In this document: positions 16,375 through 25,513 of the stretch, piece by piece | Numbering within the stretch: the first letter of the stretch is position 1 | Layout: the number at the start of each line of letters is the position of its first letter | Assembly: GCA_035352635.1 (NCBI GenBank) | Contig: DAOPYA010000002.1 | Location: 1-64,000 of the forward strand | Direction: 5' to 3' | Source: Rifleibacterium sp035352635 | GTDB taxonomy: Bacteria; Muiribacteriota; Ozemobacteria; Ozemobacterales; Ozemobacteraceae | Length of the DNA: 64,000 nt | Translations under genes and position numbers: made by a program | Notes under the pieces: model-generated | Databases searched by the model: none | Told to the model about the DNA's origin: nothing | Seen by the model: the letters and a program-made list of their open reading frames with translations, nothing else

Positions 16375-17097
16375 ATGCTACAGGGCGAAAGCAAAGAAGG
16401 CTCAATTGTTGAGCATCTTGAAGAGTTGCGCTGGGCGATCATCAGAGCGCTTCTCAGCGTAACTCTGCTGTTTCCGGTGGCTTTTTATTTTTCCGATCGT
16501 CTGACTGAAGTGCTGGTGGGGCGGTTATGCCCGCCTGGTATGAAATTGCGCTATTTTTCTCCGGTTGAACCTTTGTTTGTGCAGCTGAAAATGTCTTTGT
16601 TTCTGGCGATGTTTGTGGCAGCACCTTATATACTTCGCCAGTTATGGGGTTTTATTGCCCCGGGGCTTTATAACACAGAGAGGCGGCATGCCGGGCTGCT
16701 GCTGCTGATCAGTTGTCTGTTATTCGCTGCCGGAACGCTTTTTTCTCTTGCCCTGATACTGCCTTTGATTATGGCATATTCAGTGGGGTTTCAGACTCCG
16801 TATCTCGAGCCGGCAATAGGTTTTGAGCAGTTCATCAATCTGGCCGGGCTTCTGTCGTTGAGTTTCGGCATCATGTTTCAGTGCCCGGCCCTGATTTTCA
16901 TTCTGATTCGCACCGGCCTGGTTACCGCCGAAAAGGTGGCAGCGATGCGGCCCTTCATTATTGTAGCGATTTTTGTGGCGGCAGCGATTCTGACCCCGCC
17001 TGATGTAATCAGTCAGGTGCTGATGGCGGTGCCGACCTGGCTGCTTTTTGAACTTGGGTTGCTCGCTGCCCGCTTTTTTGCGCCGTCGCCACGCTGA
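16375..17097 (+). CDS. tatC: Sec-independent protein translocase TatC
   Basis: A 240-residue, six-helix membrane protein. The cytoplasmic N-terminus carries the signal-peptide docking site (SIVEHLEELRWAIIRALLSV), followed by the family patterns YFSPVEPLFVQLKMSLFLA, YILRQLWGFIAPGLYNTER and LSFGIMFQCPALIFIL, and the last-helix region AAAILTPPDVISQVLMA. Length and motifs fit TatC, the receptor subunit that binds twin-arginine signals. No tatA/B is adjacent, so the pore subunits must be elsewhere. Divergent from the DUF362/polyferredoxin pair, both of which carry RR motifs, it may be devoted to them or be the general TatC. A G-rich stretch and AAGG precede the ATG closely. Confidence 0.95.
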   Translation: MLQGESKEGSIVEHLEELRWAIIRALLSVTLLFPVAFYFSDRLTEVLVGRLCPPGMKLRYFSPVEPLFVQLKMSLFLAMFVAAPYILRQLWGFIAPGLYNTERRHAGLLLLISCLLFAAGTLFSLALILPLIMAYSVGFQTPYLEPAIGFEQFINLAGLLSLSFGIMFQCPALIFILIRTGLVTAEKVAAMRPFIIVAIFVAAAILTPPDVISQVLMAVPTWLLFELGLLAARFFAPSPR

Positions 17098-17160
17098 GGT
17101 TTTTGCCCTTTTAGGGTAGCTGTTGTATATTGACGAAAACCCGCACTCTGGAGAACGACA

Positions 17161-19251
17161 ATGCTGGAAATACTGCTGAATGAGCTGCCCCGCAAAATTT
17201 CACCGTTCGATGCCGTCGAGCAATGCTATCAGGACCAGTTGCGTTTTATCGGCGCCCGCCTCAAGGAAGAGGTTTCGGTGCTGGTTCGCTGTGAGAAGCA
17301 GATAATTCCATTTTTGCAGACGATTATCAAGCGCCGGTTGGCGGCTGATGGTAAAAGTGTCAGCATTATTGACGGGCGTGAATTGCCCGATGCCGGCCCG
17401 GTGCAGGGAACCCGGCTGAGTCGCATTGTTTCGCAGTTGCGAGACCTGGTCAACAACACCGAACCCAATAAGGTCTTCTTTTTGCCGTATCTCGATATTA
17501 TTACCTCGACGATGCCGGGTGGCCTGACCATGGAAGCCCGCGAAATCATGACCACTATTCATGAAAACCCGATGCTGTCTTTGATCGCGTTTGAAGACCC
17601 TGATTTTCCGCTGCCAGAGCTGATTTCTCAGGCATTCCCTGCTCGCTGCGAGATGCTTGGAATAGCGCGTAATCGCATTGCCAGCCTGATAACTGAGGGC
17701 GAGGCGCGCAAGTTCGCCGTCGATAAAATCAATCTGATGGGTATTTTTAAGTTCGTTTCTGGTCTAAACCCCGTTCGGTTCAGGGAAATTATGGGTATTT
17801 TTGCCCGAAAGACCGATTTTGACCCTGGCGTCAAGGATATGCTCAGCAATTATATGCGCGAATTGCGCGATTATACCGCCTGTGGTGGTGTTTCGCTTTC
17901 TGAGATCGAGTTGAATCGTGACATTGCCGGTTATGAAAAGGTTAAGAAGCAGATCAGAGAAAATGTTCTCAGCCTGTTACAAGCCACCGCTGCCATGAAT
18001 GACGAGAATGCCATTCGCAAGATTGAGTCGATCATTCCGCGGGGTCTTATTTTTCATGGCCCGCCAGGCACCGGCAAAACACTCTTCGCCAAGGGCATTG
18101 CCGAAGCCATGAATGCTGCGATTTATATTGTCAGCGGGCCAGAACTGAAATCAAAATGGATGGGTGAAAGTGAGGCGAATATTCGTCGTCTCTTCGCCAG
18201 GGCGCGTGCGACCGCTCCTTCGGTAATCGTTTTTGATGAACTTGATTCGATTGCCCAGGCACGCAGTGGTGGTGCTTCTGATGGCGCTTCGCAGGCCGCT
18301 CATTCGATAGTTAACCAGTTGCTGACCGAAATGGATGGCTTTCGCAAGGAGCAGATGGTGCTGGTTATCGGTACCACCAACTTTGTTGAAAGTCTTGACC
18401 CGGCCTTTTTGCGACCGGGGCGTTTTGAATACCAGATTGAGATTCCATACCCCGAATGGGAAGACCGGCGTGCCATTCTCGGACTTTATAACCAGAAGTT
18501 TGAAACCGGGCTTTCTGATGCCCAGGTTGACCGTCTCGCCGGCTGGACCGGTCGGGCCACCGATATGGGCACTCCACATACCGGTGACCATCTAAGTGCG
18601 CTGATTAAAGGACTGAAGCGTTATCTGATCAATAACGGCAAGGAACAGGCCGATGAAGATACGATGCAGGCCTGGCTCAATACCCTTTTTGAAGCTGCGA
18701 AGCTCTCTGATGCAGAAGAGCGGGTGGTCGCGACTCACGAGGCCGGTCATGCCCTGATGTTCTTTTTGTATGGCCGACAGAGCGAGGTTACACGCATTAC
18801 CCTCGAAACTGGCGGCAGCAGCGCTCTTGGTTTTGTTGAATCGATCTCGAAGCGGCCCTATTTTTATACCGAGGGCCGTCTGCGCAGCGAAATAGGCATT
18901 TCACTCGGCGGTTACGCTGCCGAAAAAATTATTTTCGGCGAGGTTTCGACCGGCGCCTCTGAAGATCTGCGCAAGGCCACTTCGATTGCTACCGATATGG
19001 CCACCGTTTATGGCATGGCGGGCACGCCGCGCGAGTTTACCTTTCAGGATCATCGACCCGACCCCTATTATCTGCCGCAGTTATCGCCGCATATCAATCG
19101 CATCATCGACGAGGTTTTTAAAGATGTCTGCGCCTGCATCGAAAAAAATCGTGGCCGCATCGATGAACTGGTAGTAAAATTACAGAAACAACGCACTCTA
19201 CAGCTTGATGCCATTGAGGCAGTTTATAACCCGGGGAACCCAGTAAAATGA
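17161..19251 (+). CDS. Soluble FtsH-like AAA+ protease of a MoxR/vWA ternary system
   Basis: A 696-residue protein. Residues 1-250 contain no membrane helix and no P-loop, but a stretch ending KVFFLPYLDIITS resembles a Walker B strand, so this may be a degenerate AAA-like domain. Then comes an active-looking AAA+ module: Walker A GPPGTGKT (Lys306), Walker B VIVFDELDSIA and arginine-finger region FLRPGRFEYQIEIPYP. The M41 peptidase follows with zinc motif H526-EAGH-H530 and the third-ligand region TGASEDLRKAT. Ordinary FtsH begins with membrane helices; this one does not, so it should be cytoplasmic. ATGG follows TCTGGAGAACGACA, with GGAG nine bases before the ATG. Its last codons overlap the next start (ATGA). 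It heads an eight-gene operon of the FtsH-vWA-MoxR type. Confidence 0.85.
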   Translation: MLEILLNELPRKISPFDAVEQCYQDQLRFIGARLKEEVSVLVRCEKQIIPFLQTIIKRRLAADGKSVSIIDGRELPDAGPVQGTRLSRIVSQLRDLVNNTEPNKVFFLPYLDIITSTMPGGLTMEAREIMTTIHENPMLSLIAFEDPDFPLPELISQAFPARCEMLGIARNRIASLITEGEARKFAVDKINLMGIFKFVSGLNPVRFREIMGIFARKTDFDPGVKDMLSNYMRELRDYTACGGVSLSEIELNRDIAGYEKVKKQIRENVLSLLQATAAMNDENAIRKIESIIPRGLIFHGPPGTGKTLFAKGIAEAMNAAIYIVSGPELKSKWMGESEANIRRLFARARATAPSVIVFDELDSIAQARSGGASDGASQAAHSIVNQLLTEMDGFRKEQMVLVIGTTNFVESLDPAFLRPGRFEYQIEIPYPEWEDRRAILGLYNQKFETGLSDAQVDRLAGWTGRATDMGTPHTGDHLSALIKGLKRYLINNGKEQADEDTMQAWLNTLFEAAKLSDAEERVVATHEAGHALMFFLYGRQSEVTRITLETGGSSALGFVESISKRPYFYTEGRLRSEIGISLGGYAAEKIIFGEVSTGASEDLRKATSIATDMATVYGMAGTPREFTFQDHRPDPYYLPQLSPHINRIIDEVFKDVCACIEKNRGRIDELVVKLQKQRTLQLDAIEAVYNPGNPVK

Positions 19252-22200
19252 GTAAAAGTGATCGCTATCTGAAAATGCGCACCCCAGCTGATCTGCTGAC
19301 CGTGCGCTTTTTCTCGACGAGCGGTCAGCTCAAGGGTCAGTTCCTTCAAGAACAAGACCCCCCCTGGACAATCTGGTGGCAGGTTCCTGGTGAGCAGGGG
19401 TTGATCGGCCGTCTGGGCAGCATGCTTCAGGGGTCTATTGAAGCCCCCGAAAAAGTCTGGGAAGAAGGCGTGCCGGGCAGTGCGCTGCGGCCGATTTCAT
19501 GGCTTGACCTGTTTCGCAAGTCGGTGATCAGGGCCGAACCGACCCGGCCGGTGGCCGAAGAAGTCATATTGATGACCGCTGACCGCGAAGTTTTTTTTAC
19601 CACGGTTCGCAAACACTTTATGCTACAGCAGGGCCAATGCGAATTTGCGGTATTTGATTCAGGGCGCGAGTATTTTCTGCTGAAGATCAACAACCCTTCA
19701 TTGTGGGTTTTCAACACTCTTGACCCTGAAACCTTTACCTGGTTCAACCTTCTGCCGGGGCATTCAGGCATTTACATGGAAGCCGGCTGGCGCATTCATG
19801 ATATTTCTGAGCCTGGCTGTTTTAATCAGTTCAAAATTGTTGATGGCATTGTTCTTATCCAGAAAGATGGCCGATTGCTGAGCCTAAAACCATCATGGAA
19901 AAAGGGTGAAAGCATTGTCAAAATCGAAACCGGCCGGGTAGATATTCCGCAGAAGAGCAGCGAGGCTGGCTTCGTTATCAAGCCTGGGCTACGCAAAACT
20001 GATCGTCACCAGTTGCCGGTCTTCTGGAAAATTGAAGACCACACCCGGTTTCGCGCCATCATCGCCAACGAATCTCTTGAAAATTTTCGAAATTATCGCA
20101 GCTGGTGCTGCGCTGACGGCCGTTTGTTTCTGATGGCCCGCGACCAGAAGGCTGATCGCGCGGTGGCCAGCATTCTCAGTGATGCTTTCCCTGCGTTTGC
20201 TGAAGTTGAAGACAGGGTAATGGTTCCTCTCGGGCATCTGCTCACACCGCGTCTCTCATCTGAGCGTCTGCATAACGTTTTTGGGGTGCCGGCAAATGAC
20301 TATCTCTGCTTTGAAAAGGGCGTTACCGGTATCGAGAGCACAATCCTCTCAGAGAAAGACATGATGCAAATCGAGGATTTTGTGGCGCTTGAGGTTGAGC
20401 AGGCGGCAGCGAAGGCCGAGACAATTAAACCAGGTTGGAAATTTGAGTTCAAAGAACTCAAAAAAAAAAAGCAGCTGATTGAGATTGAGGTAAAATCAGG
20501 CGCTTTTGGCCAGTTGAAAGCTGTCAAAGAAGGCGGCGAGGTGGTTGAAGGGCTGACTGCATCCACCGGAAAGACCCGCAAGCCTGCCACCCTCGATCTC
20601 GATAACGTTCCAATGCCCGGTGAGACTGAAATTTCGTCTTTGCAGGAGCAATTGCTCGAAATTGATCGTCAGTTGAACAGCAACGCGACTCGTGCCGATC
20701 TCTGGCAGCAGCGTTCCGAGATTTCGCGGCGCATGCGTCTGAAGATTTCGGCGCTGGCGGCCATGATGAATGCGGCAGTGTTGCAGGGCAACGTTGAATT
20801 GCTTGTTGATTGCATATTGCAGTTCTGCCGCGATGATGCCGGCTCGAAGGCGTTGCTGCAGCCATCAATCACCGAGATCGAAAAGGGGCGGCTGTTGTCG
20901 GCGATTCGGGGCGAAAAGATTCTGACCGAGTTTCATTACGGGCTGCTGCTGGTTTTTGGGGCCCGTTTCAATGATATGGATATTTTTCAACAGGCGATTG
21001 CCGGTATGAAGACTGCATTTGCAGGCGAAAAGCGTGATTTCTGCAGTTTCAATGAATCGCGGGTTGCTTCGGGCGGTGGCATGAACGTCGAAAACCGTGT
21101 TGAATTGCTCGCCGACAAGGATTACTCGCGCATAGAGATGAATCTGAGAGCCTTTCTCAGGCAGGTTGGCTGCTGCACCAGTCTGGGTGGTGCTAATGCT
21201 GTGAGGTTGCAGTTGATGCGCATGCTTTTGGTTCATCTCAAAGAACCGACTGTGCGCAATCTTTTTGGTCGTCTCACCTCGACCCAGGAATCGCCCTATT
21301 CATACCAGAGGTTTCATGAGAGCCGAACCACCGGGCTTTATCTCTCAGATACTTTTATGAATCTTATCAATCGCTGGCCTGATTCGGCTGCTGATTCGGG
21401 TCTTTCTCAGGGTGTCTCACGCTGGCTCAAATTATTCAGTATGGAAAAGATACGCGAAACGCCATTGCGTGATTTCTTTACTGGTGAGCTTTATCGGCCG
21501 CCTTTCATGTTCAACCGCCAGGAAGAAGAAACTCTGCCGCAGGGTTTGCTTAAAGGCTCTGGCTGGTTATCGGGCCGCAGCTGGACACAGGATCTCAGCC
21601 TCGACGACTTTCCGGCACTCTGCGATGGCAAGCCGATTGCGCGGGCTATCTACCGGCGTTTCAGCGAAGGTCAGAAAGACTGGAGCCTTTTTTTCTCTCA
21701 GGCATTGAAGACTGATGATTTTGCCATGAAGGCCAAGGCGCAGCGTCTGCTGCTGCTCATGGTTTCTGAATTTGGCCCGCACCCGGCTTTTGCTGCTTTC
21801 GTCGAGCCGCTCAAGGTATCGTTAAAGATTGAGGGTTCGTGGGATATTTATCGCCTGACCATGTATTGTGATCTGTTCAGACTCTGCCTTGCCTTTCGTC
21901 GGCCGATCGACGAGCAGCGTCTGTTTGATATGCTTCTTGGCAGGCTGCCAAGGCCGCCACGCGGCTGGGAAGACTTTGTTGGTTCAGCAGAATGGATCAT
22001 CATGTGCCTGCTGATGACCAGTTCGCCAAAGCGGCGGTTTCAGCTCGACGACCTGACGAACCGCGCTTTGCTATGGCTTTCTGAGGCTGACCGAAACAAA
22101 AATGAAGAAATGTTCGCCGGCGCCATGACAGTGCTGAGTTTTCTCAGTATTGGCATTCTCGCCGATCTCGTGCCCGAAAAGCTCGAAATGCACCAGTTGC

Positions 22201-22298
22201 TCGAAAAACGTCGAGTGTTCTGGATACAGCATGCTTTTGCGCTGGCTTCGCAGGCAGAAAAAGGCTTTGCTGCCTGGCAGCAGGCCTGCAGAATTTAA
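19248..22298 (+). CDS. Large accessory protein of the FtsH-MoxR ternary system
   Basis: A 1016-residue cytoplasmic protein with no signal or membrane helix. The first 360 residues are Trp/Phe/Gly-rich with alternating hydrophobic patterns (WTIWWQVPGEQGLIG, VFNTLDPETFTWFNLLPG), suggesting beta structure, perhaps a propeller-like or scaffold domain. A Lys-rich linker (about 395-430) and a helix-rich half follow (SLQEQLLEIDRQLNSNAT, then HEAT-like helices to the end). I recognise no catalytic motif. Start and stop overlaps with the protease gene (ATGA) and 21-base spacing to the MoxR gene show it is part of the same machine, probably the client recognition or scaffold subunit (inference). An 11-A tract at 20460-20470 encodes part of the linker and could cause slippage. 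Confidence 0.75.
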   Translation: MSKSDRYLKMRTPADLLTVRFFSTSGQLKGQFLQEQDPPWTIWWQVPGEQGLIGRLGSMLQGSIEAPEKVWEEGVPGSALRPISWLDLFRKSVIRAEPTRPVAEEVILMTADREVFFTTVRKHFMLQQGQCEFAVFDSGREYFLLKINNPSLWVFNTLDPETFTWFNLLPGHSGIYMEAGWRIHDISEPGCFNQFKIVDGIVLIQKDGRLLSLKPSWKKGESIVKIETGRVDIPQKSSEAGFVIKPGLRKTDRHQLPVFWKIEDHTRFRAIIANESLENFRNYRSWCCADGRLFLMARDQKADRAVASILSDAFPAFAEVEDRVMVPLGHLLTPRLSSERLHNVFGVPANDYLCFEKGVTGIESTILSEKDMMQIEDFVALEVEQAAAKAETIKPGWKFEFKELKKKKQLIEIEVKSGAFGQLKAVKEGGEVVEGLTASTGKTRKPATLDLDNVPMPGETEISSLQEQLLEIDRQLNSNATRADLWQQRSEISRRMRLKISALAAMMNAAVLQGNVELLVDCILQFCRDDAGSKALLQPSITEIEKGRLLSAIRGEKILTEFHYGLLLVFGARFNDMDIFQQAIAGMKTAFAGEKRDFCSFNESRVASGGGMNVENRVELLADKDYSRIEMNLRAFLRQVGCCTSLGGANAVRLQLMRMLLVHLKEPTVRNLFGRLTSTQESPYSYQRFHESRTTGLYLSDTFMNLINRWPDSAADSGLSQGVSRWLKLFSMEKIRETPLRDFFTGELYRPPFMFNRQEEETLPQGLLKGSGWLSGRSWTQDLSLDDFPALCDGKPIARAIYRRFSEGQKDWSLFFSQALKTDDFAMKAKAQRLLLLMVSEFGPHPAFAAFVEPLKVSLKIEGSWDIYRLTMYCDLFRLCLAFRRPIDEQRLFDMLLGRLPRPPRGWEDFVGSAEWIIMCLLMTSSPKRRFQLDDLTNRALLWLSEADRNKNEEMFAGAMTVLSFLSIGILADLVPEKLEMHQLLEKRRVFWIQHAFALASQAEKGFAAWQQACRI

Positions 22299-22319
22299 GA
22301 GAATCAACAGGAGAAGGTC

Positions 22320-23303
22320 ATGAATTATCAAACCCCCGATACAGATGTTATCAACGCGGCCCGCGCCCGTATCGTCGATTATTACACCCGGTTGAACGAC
22401 TTCTTTCTCAAACGCTCCGAGTTGCTTAAATTGATGATGGTGGCGGCCGCCGCCCAGGAACCAATGCTGTTCATCGGTCGCCCGGGCACTGCCAAGTCTC
22501 TGCTTGTCTCGGTTTTCTGCCAGGGCATGGGTATGCAGCAGGATGAATACTTTGAATACATGCTGACCAAGTTCACCGAACCCAGCGAAATAATGGGGCC
22601 GGTTGATATTCAGGAACTCAAATCAGGTCGCTATCTGCGTAAAGTTGCCGGGCACCTGCCGACCGCCAAGATCGCCTTTCTCGACGAAATTTTCAAGGCG
22701 AACTCGGCAATTCTCAACGTGCTGTTGACCGTAATTAACGAGCGCAAATATTACCAGGAAGGCCGGCCTCTGCCGGTGCCGCTCGTCTGCATGTTTGCCG
22801 CCAGCAACGAAATCCCCGATTTTGGCGAATTCGATGCCCTGAAAGACCGGTTTATCATCAAAGCCGAAACGCTGCCAGTTCGCGATACCTGCTTTTATGA
22901 GTTGATACGCTCGGGGGTTGCTTTTGAAAGCCGCACTCATAACCGTGAAAAGCCATGGAAATCTGACTGCACCCTCGATGATTTTGTGCTGGTGCACGAT
23001 TATGTGGTCAGCACCGTGTTGCCACGTGCTATCGAACGCGATGATCGGGCCATTCTTGGTGATGAGCGCATCACGACGGCTTTTAAAGCGCTTATTTCTG
23101 TTCTGGCTGACGAATTGAAGGTTGAAGTCACTGACCGCAAGCTGATCAAGCTCTATAAGCTGATTCTCACTCAGGCTTTCATCTTCAATGGCGGCAATGT
23201 TACGCGTGAAGAACTCAAGATTCTCTGTTATTGCGGCAACAACTTCTCTGATGTTCGCAAGATCAAGGATTACATTGAAGAACGGCTTGCCAATCTCGAC
23301 TGA
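22320..23303 (+). CDS. MoxR/RavA-family AAA+ ATPase
   Basis: A 327-residue protein with the MoxR-type Walker A (FIGRPGTAKSLL), Walker B with following sensor region (KIAFLDEIFKANSAILNVLL), NERKYYQEG, and sensor 1 within FAASNEIPDFGEFDALKDRF, which is close to the RavA subgroup (AASNELP-LEAL-DRF). The carboxy part is the lid domain. MoxR ATPases act as hexameric chaperones with a vWA partner that is normally encoded next door, as here (12 bases downstream). AGGAG stands 7-8 bases before the ATG. In this operon it probably drives remodelling that feeds or controls the FtsH-like protease. Confidence 0.92.
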   Translation: MNYQTPDTDVINAARARIVDYYTRLNDFFLKRSELLKLMMVAAAAQEPMLFIGRPGTAKSLLVSVFCQGMGMQQDEYFEYMLTKFTEPSEIMGPVDIQELKSGRYLRKVAGHLPTAKIAFLDEIFKANSAILNVLLTVINERKYYQEGRPLPVPLVCMFAASNEIPDFGEFDALKDRFIIKAETLPVRDTCFYELIRSGVAFESRTHNREKPWKSDCTLDDFVLVHDYVVSTVLPRAIERDDRAILGDERITTAFKALISVLADELKVEVTDRKLIKLYKLILTQAFIFNGGNVTREELKILCYCGNNFSDVRKIKDYIEERLANLD

Positions 23304-23314
23304 CAGGTGATGCC

Positions 23315-24634
23315 ATGAAATTTCTGCTTCCCGATCAGATAGCTTACTGGTATCGCCAGTCTTTGCAGCGCTCAGGCTACAAAGAGCTGCATGCTTTCGC
23401 TCGCGATTTCTGGAAAGACCTGGTGCGTCGTGGCAGTCATGCCGTGCCACCGGGCTTCGTCGCCCGGTTGATGAGCCGCTTCATGTCGGTACCGGTTGGC
23501 GAAAAACTGGCCGGTCATGTCGGCTTCGCCTGTGAAAACGAGTATCTCGACGCGGTCTGTCATGCTGAAGGGGCTGATCGCCTCGAAGGCATTTTTCTGC
23601 TGACAGGCGCTGACCGTGATACGGTGCAGGCGCAGGGCATATTTCAGCAGATCCTTGAGCGGTTGCCACCTTTTCAATACGCCGAGATCGCTTTTTCTGA
23701 CGGTGACCTTGAAAAGTCGTTCTCAGTTGAAAATGCCACTTCGGCTGGGTTTGACGTTGACCAGGCGCTGGCGGCGATTTATAACAATGCCGGCAACGAA
23801 TTGCGGCGCAGTGATTTCAGATTTTTTGCCGACGATATTTTTGAGATCGGCCACCCTTCGTTGTTTATCAGGGCGGCCGACCGGTTGTTTTTCAGACGCA
23901 TGACCCGGGCGATGAAGGGCATGGCCTTCTGGACCCGCAGTGTTTTTACACTCAAAGAAGAGAGTTCATGGGTGGTGGCAAAATATGGAGAACCGCAAAC
24001 CTTGCCGCTCGGCGGTTATGATGAATTGACGACCAAGGGCAACCTTTCGTCGATCGTGCCTTCAGAATTAGCCTATATCGATGAAAGTCTGCAGTTCGAC
24101 CTTTTTGATTACAAATTTATCGAGAACCAGTTGACCTATTTTAAACGCGATTCTGGGGCGGTTTTCAGGATCAGGCGTGACATAGTGGTCAAGGTAAGAC
24201 TCAGCGAATTTTTCGAGCATGAACGCCATCTCGGCCTGTTGTTTGGCTGGGTGTTTAATTTTGCAGAAAAGCTTATCGATACTTTCATCAAAGATATGGT
24301 GAACGTCATCATTGTTCTTGATGGCTATCAACCCTCTTCTTTAAAAGATGCCGGTGAATTTTTCGGGCACTTTCTTCGCGAAAAGTCTCTTGATAAGCGC
24401 ATCATGCTGCTGATGGGCAAGCAGGGGGCTGAACTGCCCGAAAAACTGCGTGCGGGTGCGCAAACATGGTATTTTACGGCGCAAGAGGAGCCGGGTGGTA
24501 ATTTTGTGAGTTTTGCTTTTCCGCAGACTGATGAATTCGCGGCACAGAAGCCTGACGAGCAGGAACGCTCGCTTGGCAATTTGATCAACAACGCCATAGA
24601 CAGGATGGTAAAGGGTGCAGACGGCCAGATTTGA
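23315..24634 (+). CDS. vWA-like partner protein of the MoxR ATPase
   Basis: A 439-residue protein in the position where MoxR partners carry a vWA domain. Residues 1-70 are helical (QIAYWYRQSLQRSGYKEL); the middle is alpha/beta. The last third has a hydrophobic strand then Asp (MVNVIIVLDGYQPSS, about 330-345), a helix, and a second strand KRIMLLMGK, consistent with a Rossmann-type vWA core. The usual metal site DxSxS is not intact: the sequence reads D-G-Y-Q-P-S-S. It may therefore be a metal-free vWA or a divergent fold. It follows MoxR by 12 bases, and its last 20 bases overlap the radical SAM gene. Confidence 0.6.
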   Translation: MKFLLPDQIAYWYRQSLQRSGYKELHAFARDFWKDLVRRGSHAVPPGFVARLMSRFMSVPVGEKLAGHVGFACENEYLDAVCHAEGADRLEGIFLLTGADRDTVQAQGIFQQILERLPPFQYAEIAFSDGDLEKSFSVENATSAGFDVDQALAAIYNNAGNELRRSDFRFFADDIFEIGHPSLFIRAADRLFFRRMTRAMKGMAFWTRSVFTLKEESSWVVAKYGEPQTLPLGGYDELTTKGNLSSIVPSELAYIDESLQFDLFDYKFIENQLTYFKRDSGAVFRIRRDIVVKVRLSEFFEHERHLGLLFGWVFNFAEKLIDTFIKDMVNVIIVLDGYQPSSLKDAGEFFGHFLREKSLDKRIMLLMGKQGAELPEKLRAGAQTWYFTAQEEPGGNFVSFAFPQTDEFAAQKPDEQERSLGNLINNAIDRMVKGADGQI

Positions 24635-25214
24635 AGCGAAGACGACGGTTGAGGGGCCGGGCGAACGCTCGGCGCTCTGGTTGCAGGGTTGCAGTATCGG
24701 TTGCGAAGGCTGCTGCAACCCAGAACTGCAGCCCAGGCAAGGTGGGCTCGAAATGACTGTTGCTGAGATTGCCGCCAAGGTAATAGCGGCGGCGGCTGAT
24801 GGTCTGACCCTGCTCGGTGGCGAGCCTCTCGATCAGGCAACTGAGCTGTTTGAACTGCTGCAATTACTGCGGGTTGCCGGTTATCATGGAATCATCATGT
24901 TTACCGGTTACGAGTGGAATGAGATAATCGCCACGCCCGAAAAGCAGCGGGTTGCTGAGCTGTGCGATCTGGTGATTGCCGGGCCGTTTGAGCGGCAGCG
25001 GTCGCCCGGTGGGCGGCGCTGGATCGGTTCCGATAACCAGACTTTGCATTTCATTACACCATTTTATGATGAGCTGCGTCGCAGCTGGCCAAAATTTGTG
25101 CGCGAAATCGAGATTTTTATCAGAGATGGTGTCATAATGGTTAATGGCACGCCTCTTGGCCCTGAACATGAATTGAGTTGCCGGCCGACTGAACACAAGA
25201 AAGGGAAAACCTGA
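24615..25214 (+). CDS. Radical SAM activase-like protein (NrdG/PflA type) inside the ternary operon
   Basis: A 199-residue protein starting at GTG 24615, inside the end of the previous gene. The start is chosen because the family N-terminus (TTVEGPGERSALWLQGC) follows directly. The cluster motif is C26-SIG-C30-EG-C33 (CX3CX2C), followed by LLGGEPLDQ, the SAM-binding GGE motif, and a partial TIM barrel. The length fits NrdG-like activases, which abstract hydrogen from a glycyl radical enzyme or modify a small protein. No glycyl radical enzyme is nearby. The neighbour 25214-25513 begins with TGATG overlap and is a good size for a substrate peptide or adaptor (inference). Its place within an FtsH/MoxR system is unusual. 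Confidence 0.85.
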   Translation: MQTARFEAKTTVEGPGERSALWLQGCSIGCEGCCNPELQPRQGGLEMTVAEIAAKVIAAAADGLTLLGGEPLDQATELFELLQLLRVAGYHGIIMFTGYEWNEIIATPEKQRVAELCDLVIAGPFERQRSPGGRRWIGSDNQTLHFITPFYDELRRSWPKFVREIEIFIRDGVIMVNGTPLGPEHELSCRPTEHKKGKT

Positions 25215-25513
25215 TGCGAAAATTCATTCTTGATTTCGAGTTCAATGAAACCACCGGGGCTACCCGTATCATTGTTGATTTTAGCGACCCGTCAATGTCG
25301 AATGTCGAGATTAATGAGGCGATTCGCAATGGTGAACTGCTTGAAGAGGTGCTCAAAGAGGCGGGGCAGGTTTTTGGTGATAACGTTGCCAACCGGGTGC
25401 GCAATGGCGAAATCGCGGCCGTCTGTCTTGACCATCACCCTGAATTGCGCAAAGACGGCGGTGCTGTTCAGATCAACCAGCCGGTTGCGGTGAAGCGGGA
25501 GATCAAACAGTGA
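25214..25513 (+). CDS. Small ternary-system protein, DUF2997-like
   Basis: A 99-residue protein sharing a TGATG junction with the radical SAM gene and a GTGA junction with the next gene. It starts with a beta-strand pair (RKFILDFEFNETTGATRIIV) and then an amphipathic helix region (NEAIRNGELLEEVLKEAG), ending in a disordered basic tail with His and Asp (CLDHHPELRKDGG). The strand-turn-strand start vaguely resembles DUF2997, small proteins sometimes found with Ycf35/AAA genes, but I would not insist on it. It is a candidate adaptor, or a substrate of the adjacent radical SAM enzyme. Confidence 0.6.
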   Translation: MRKFILDFEFNETTGATRIIVDFSDPSMSNVEINEAIRNGELLEEVLKEAGQVFGDNVANRVRNGEIAAVCLDHHPELRKDGGAVQINQPVAVKREIKQ

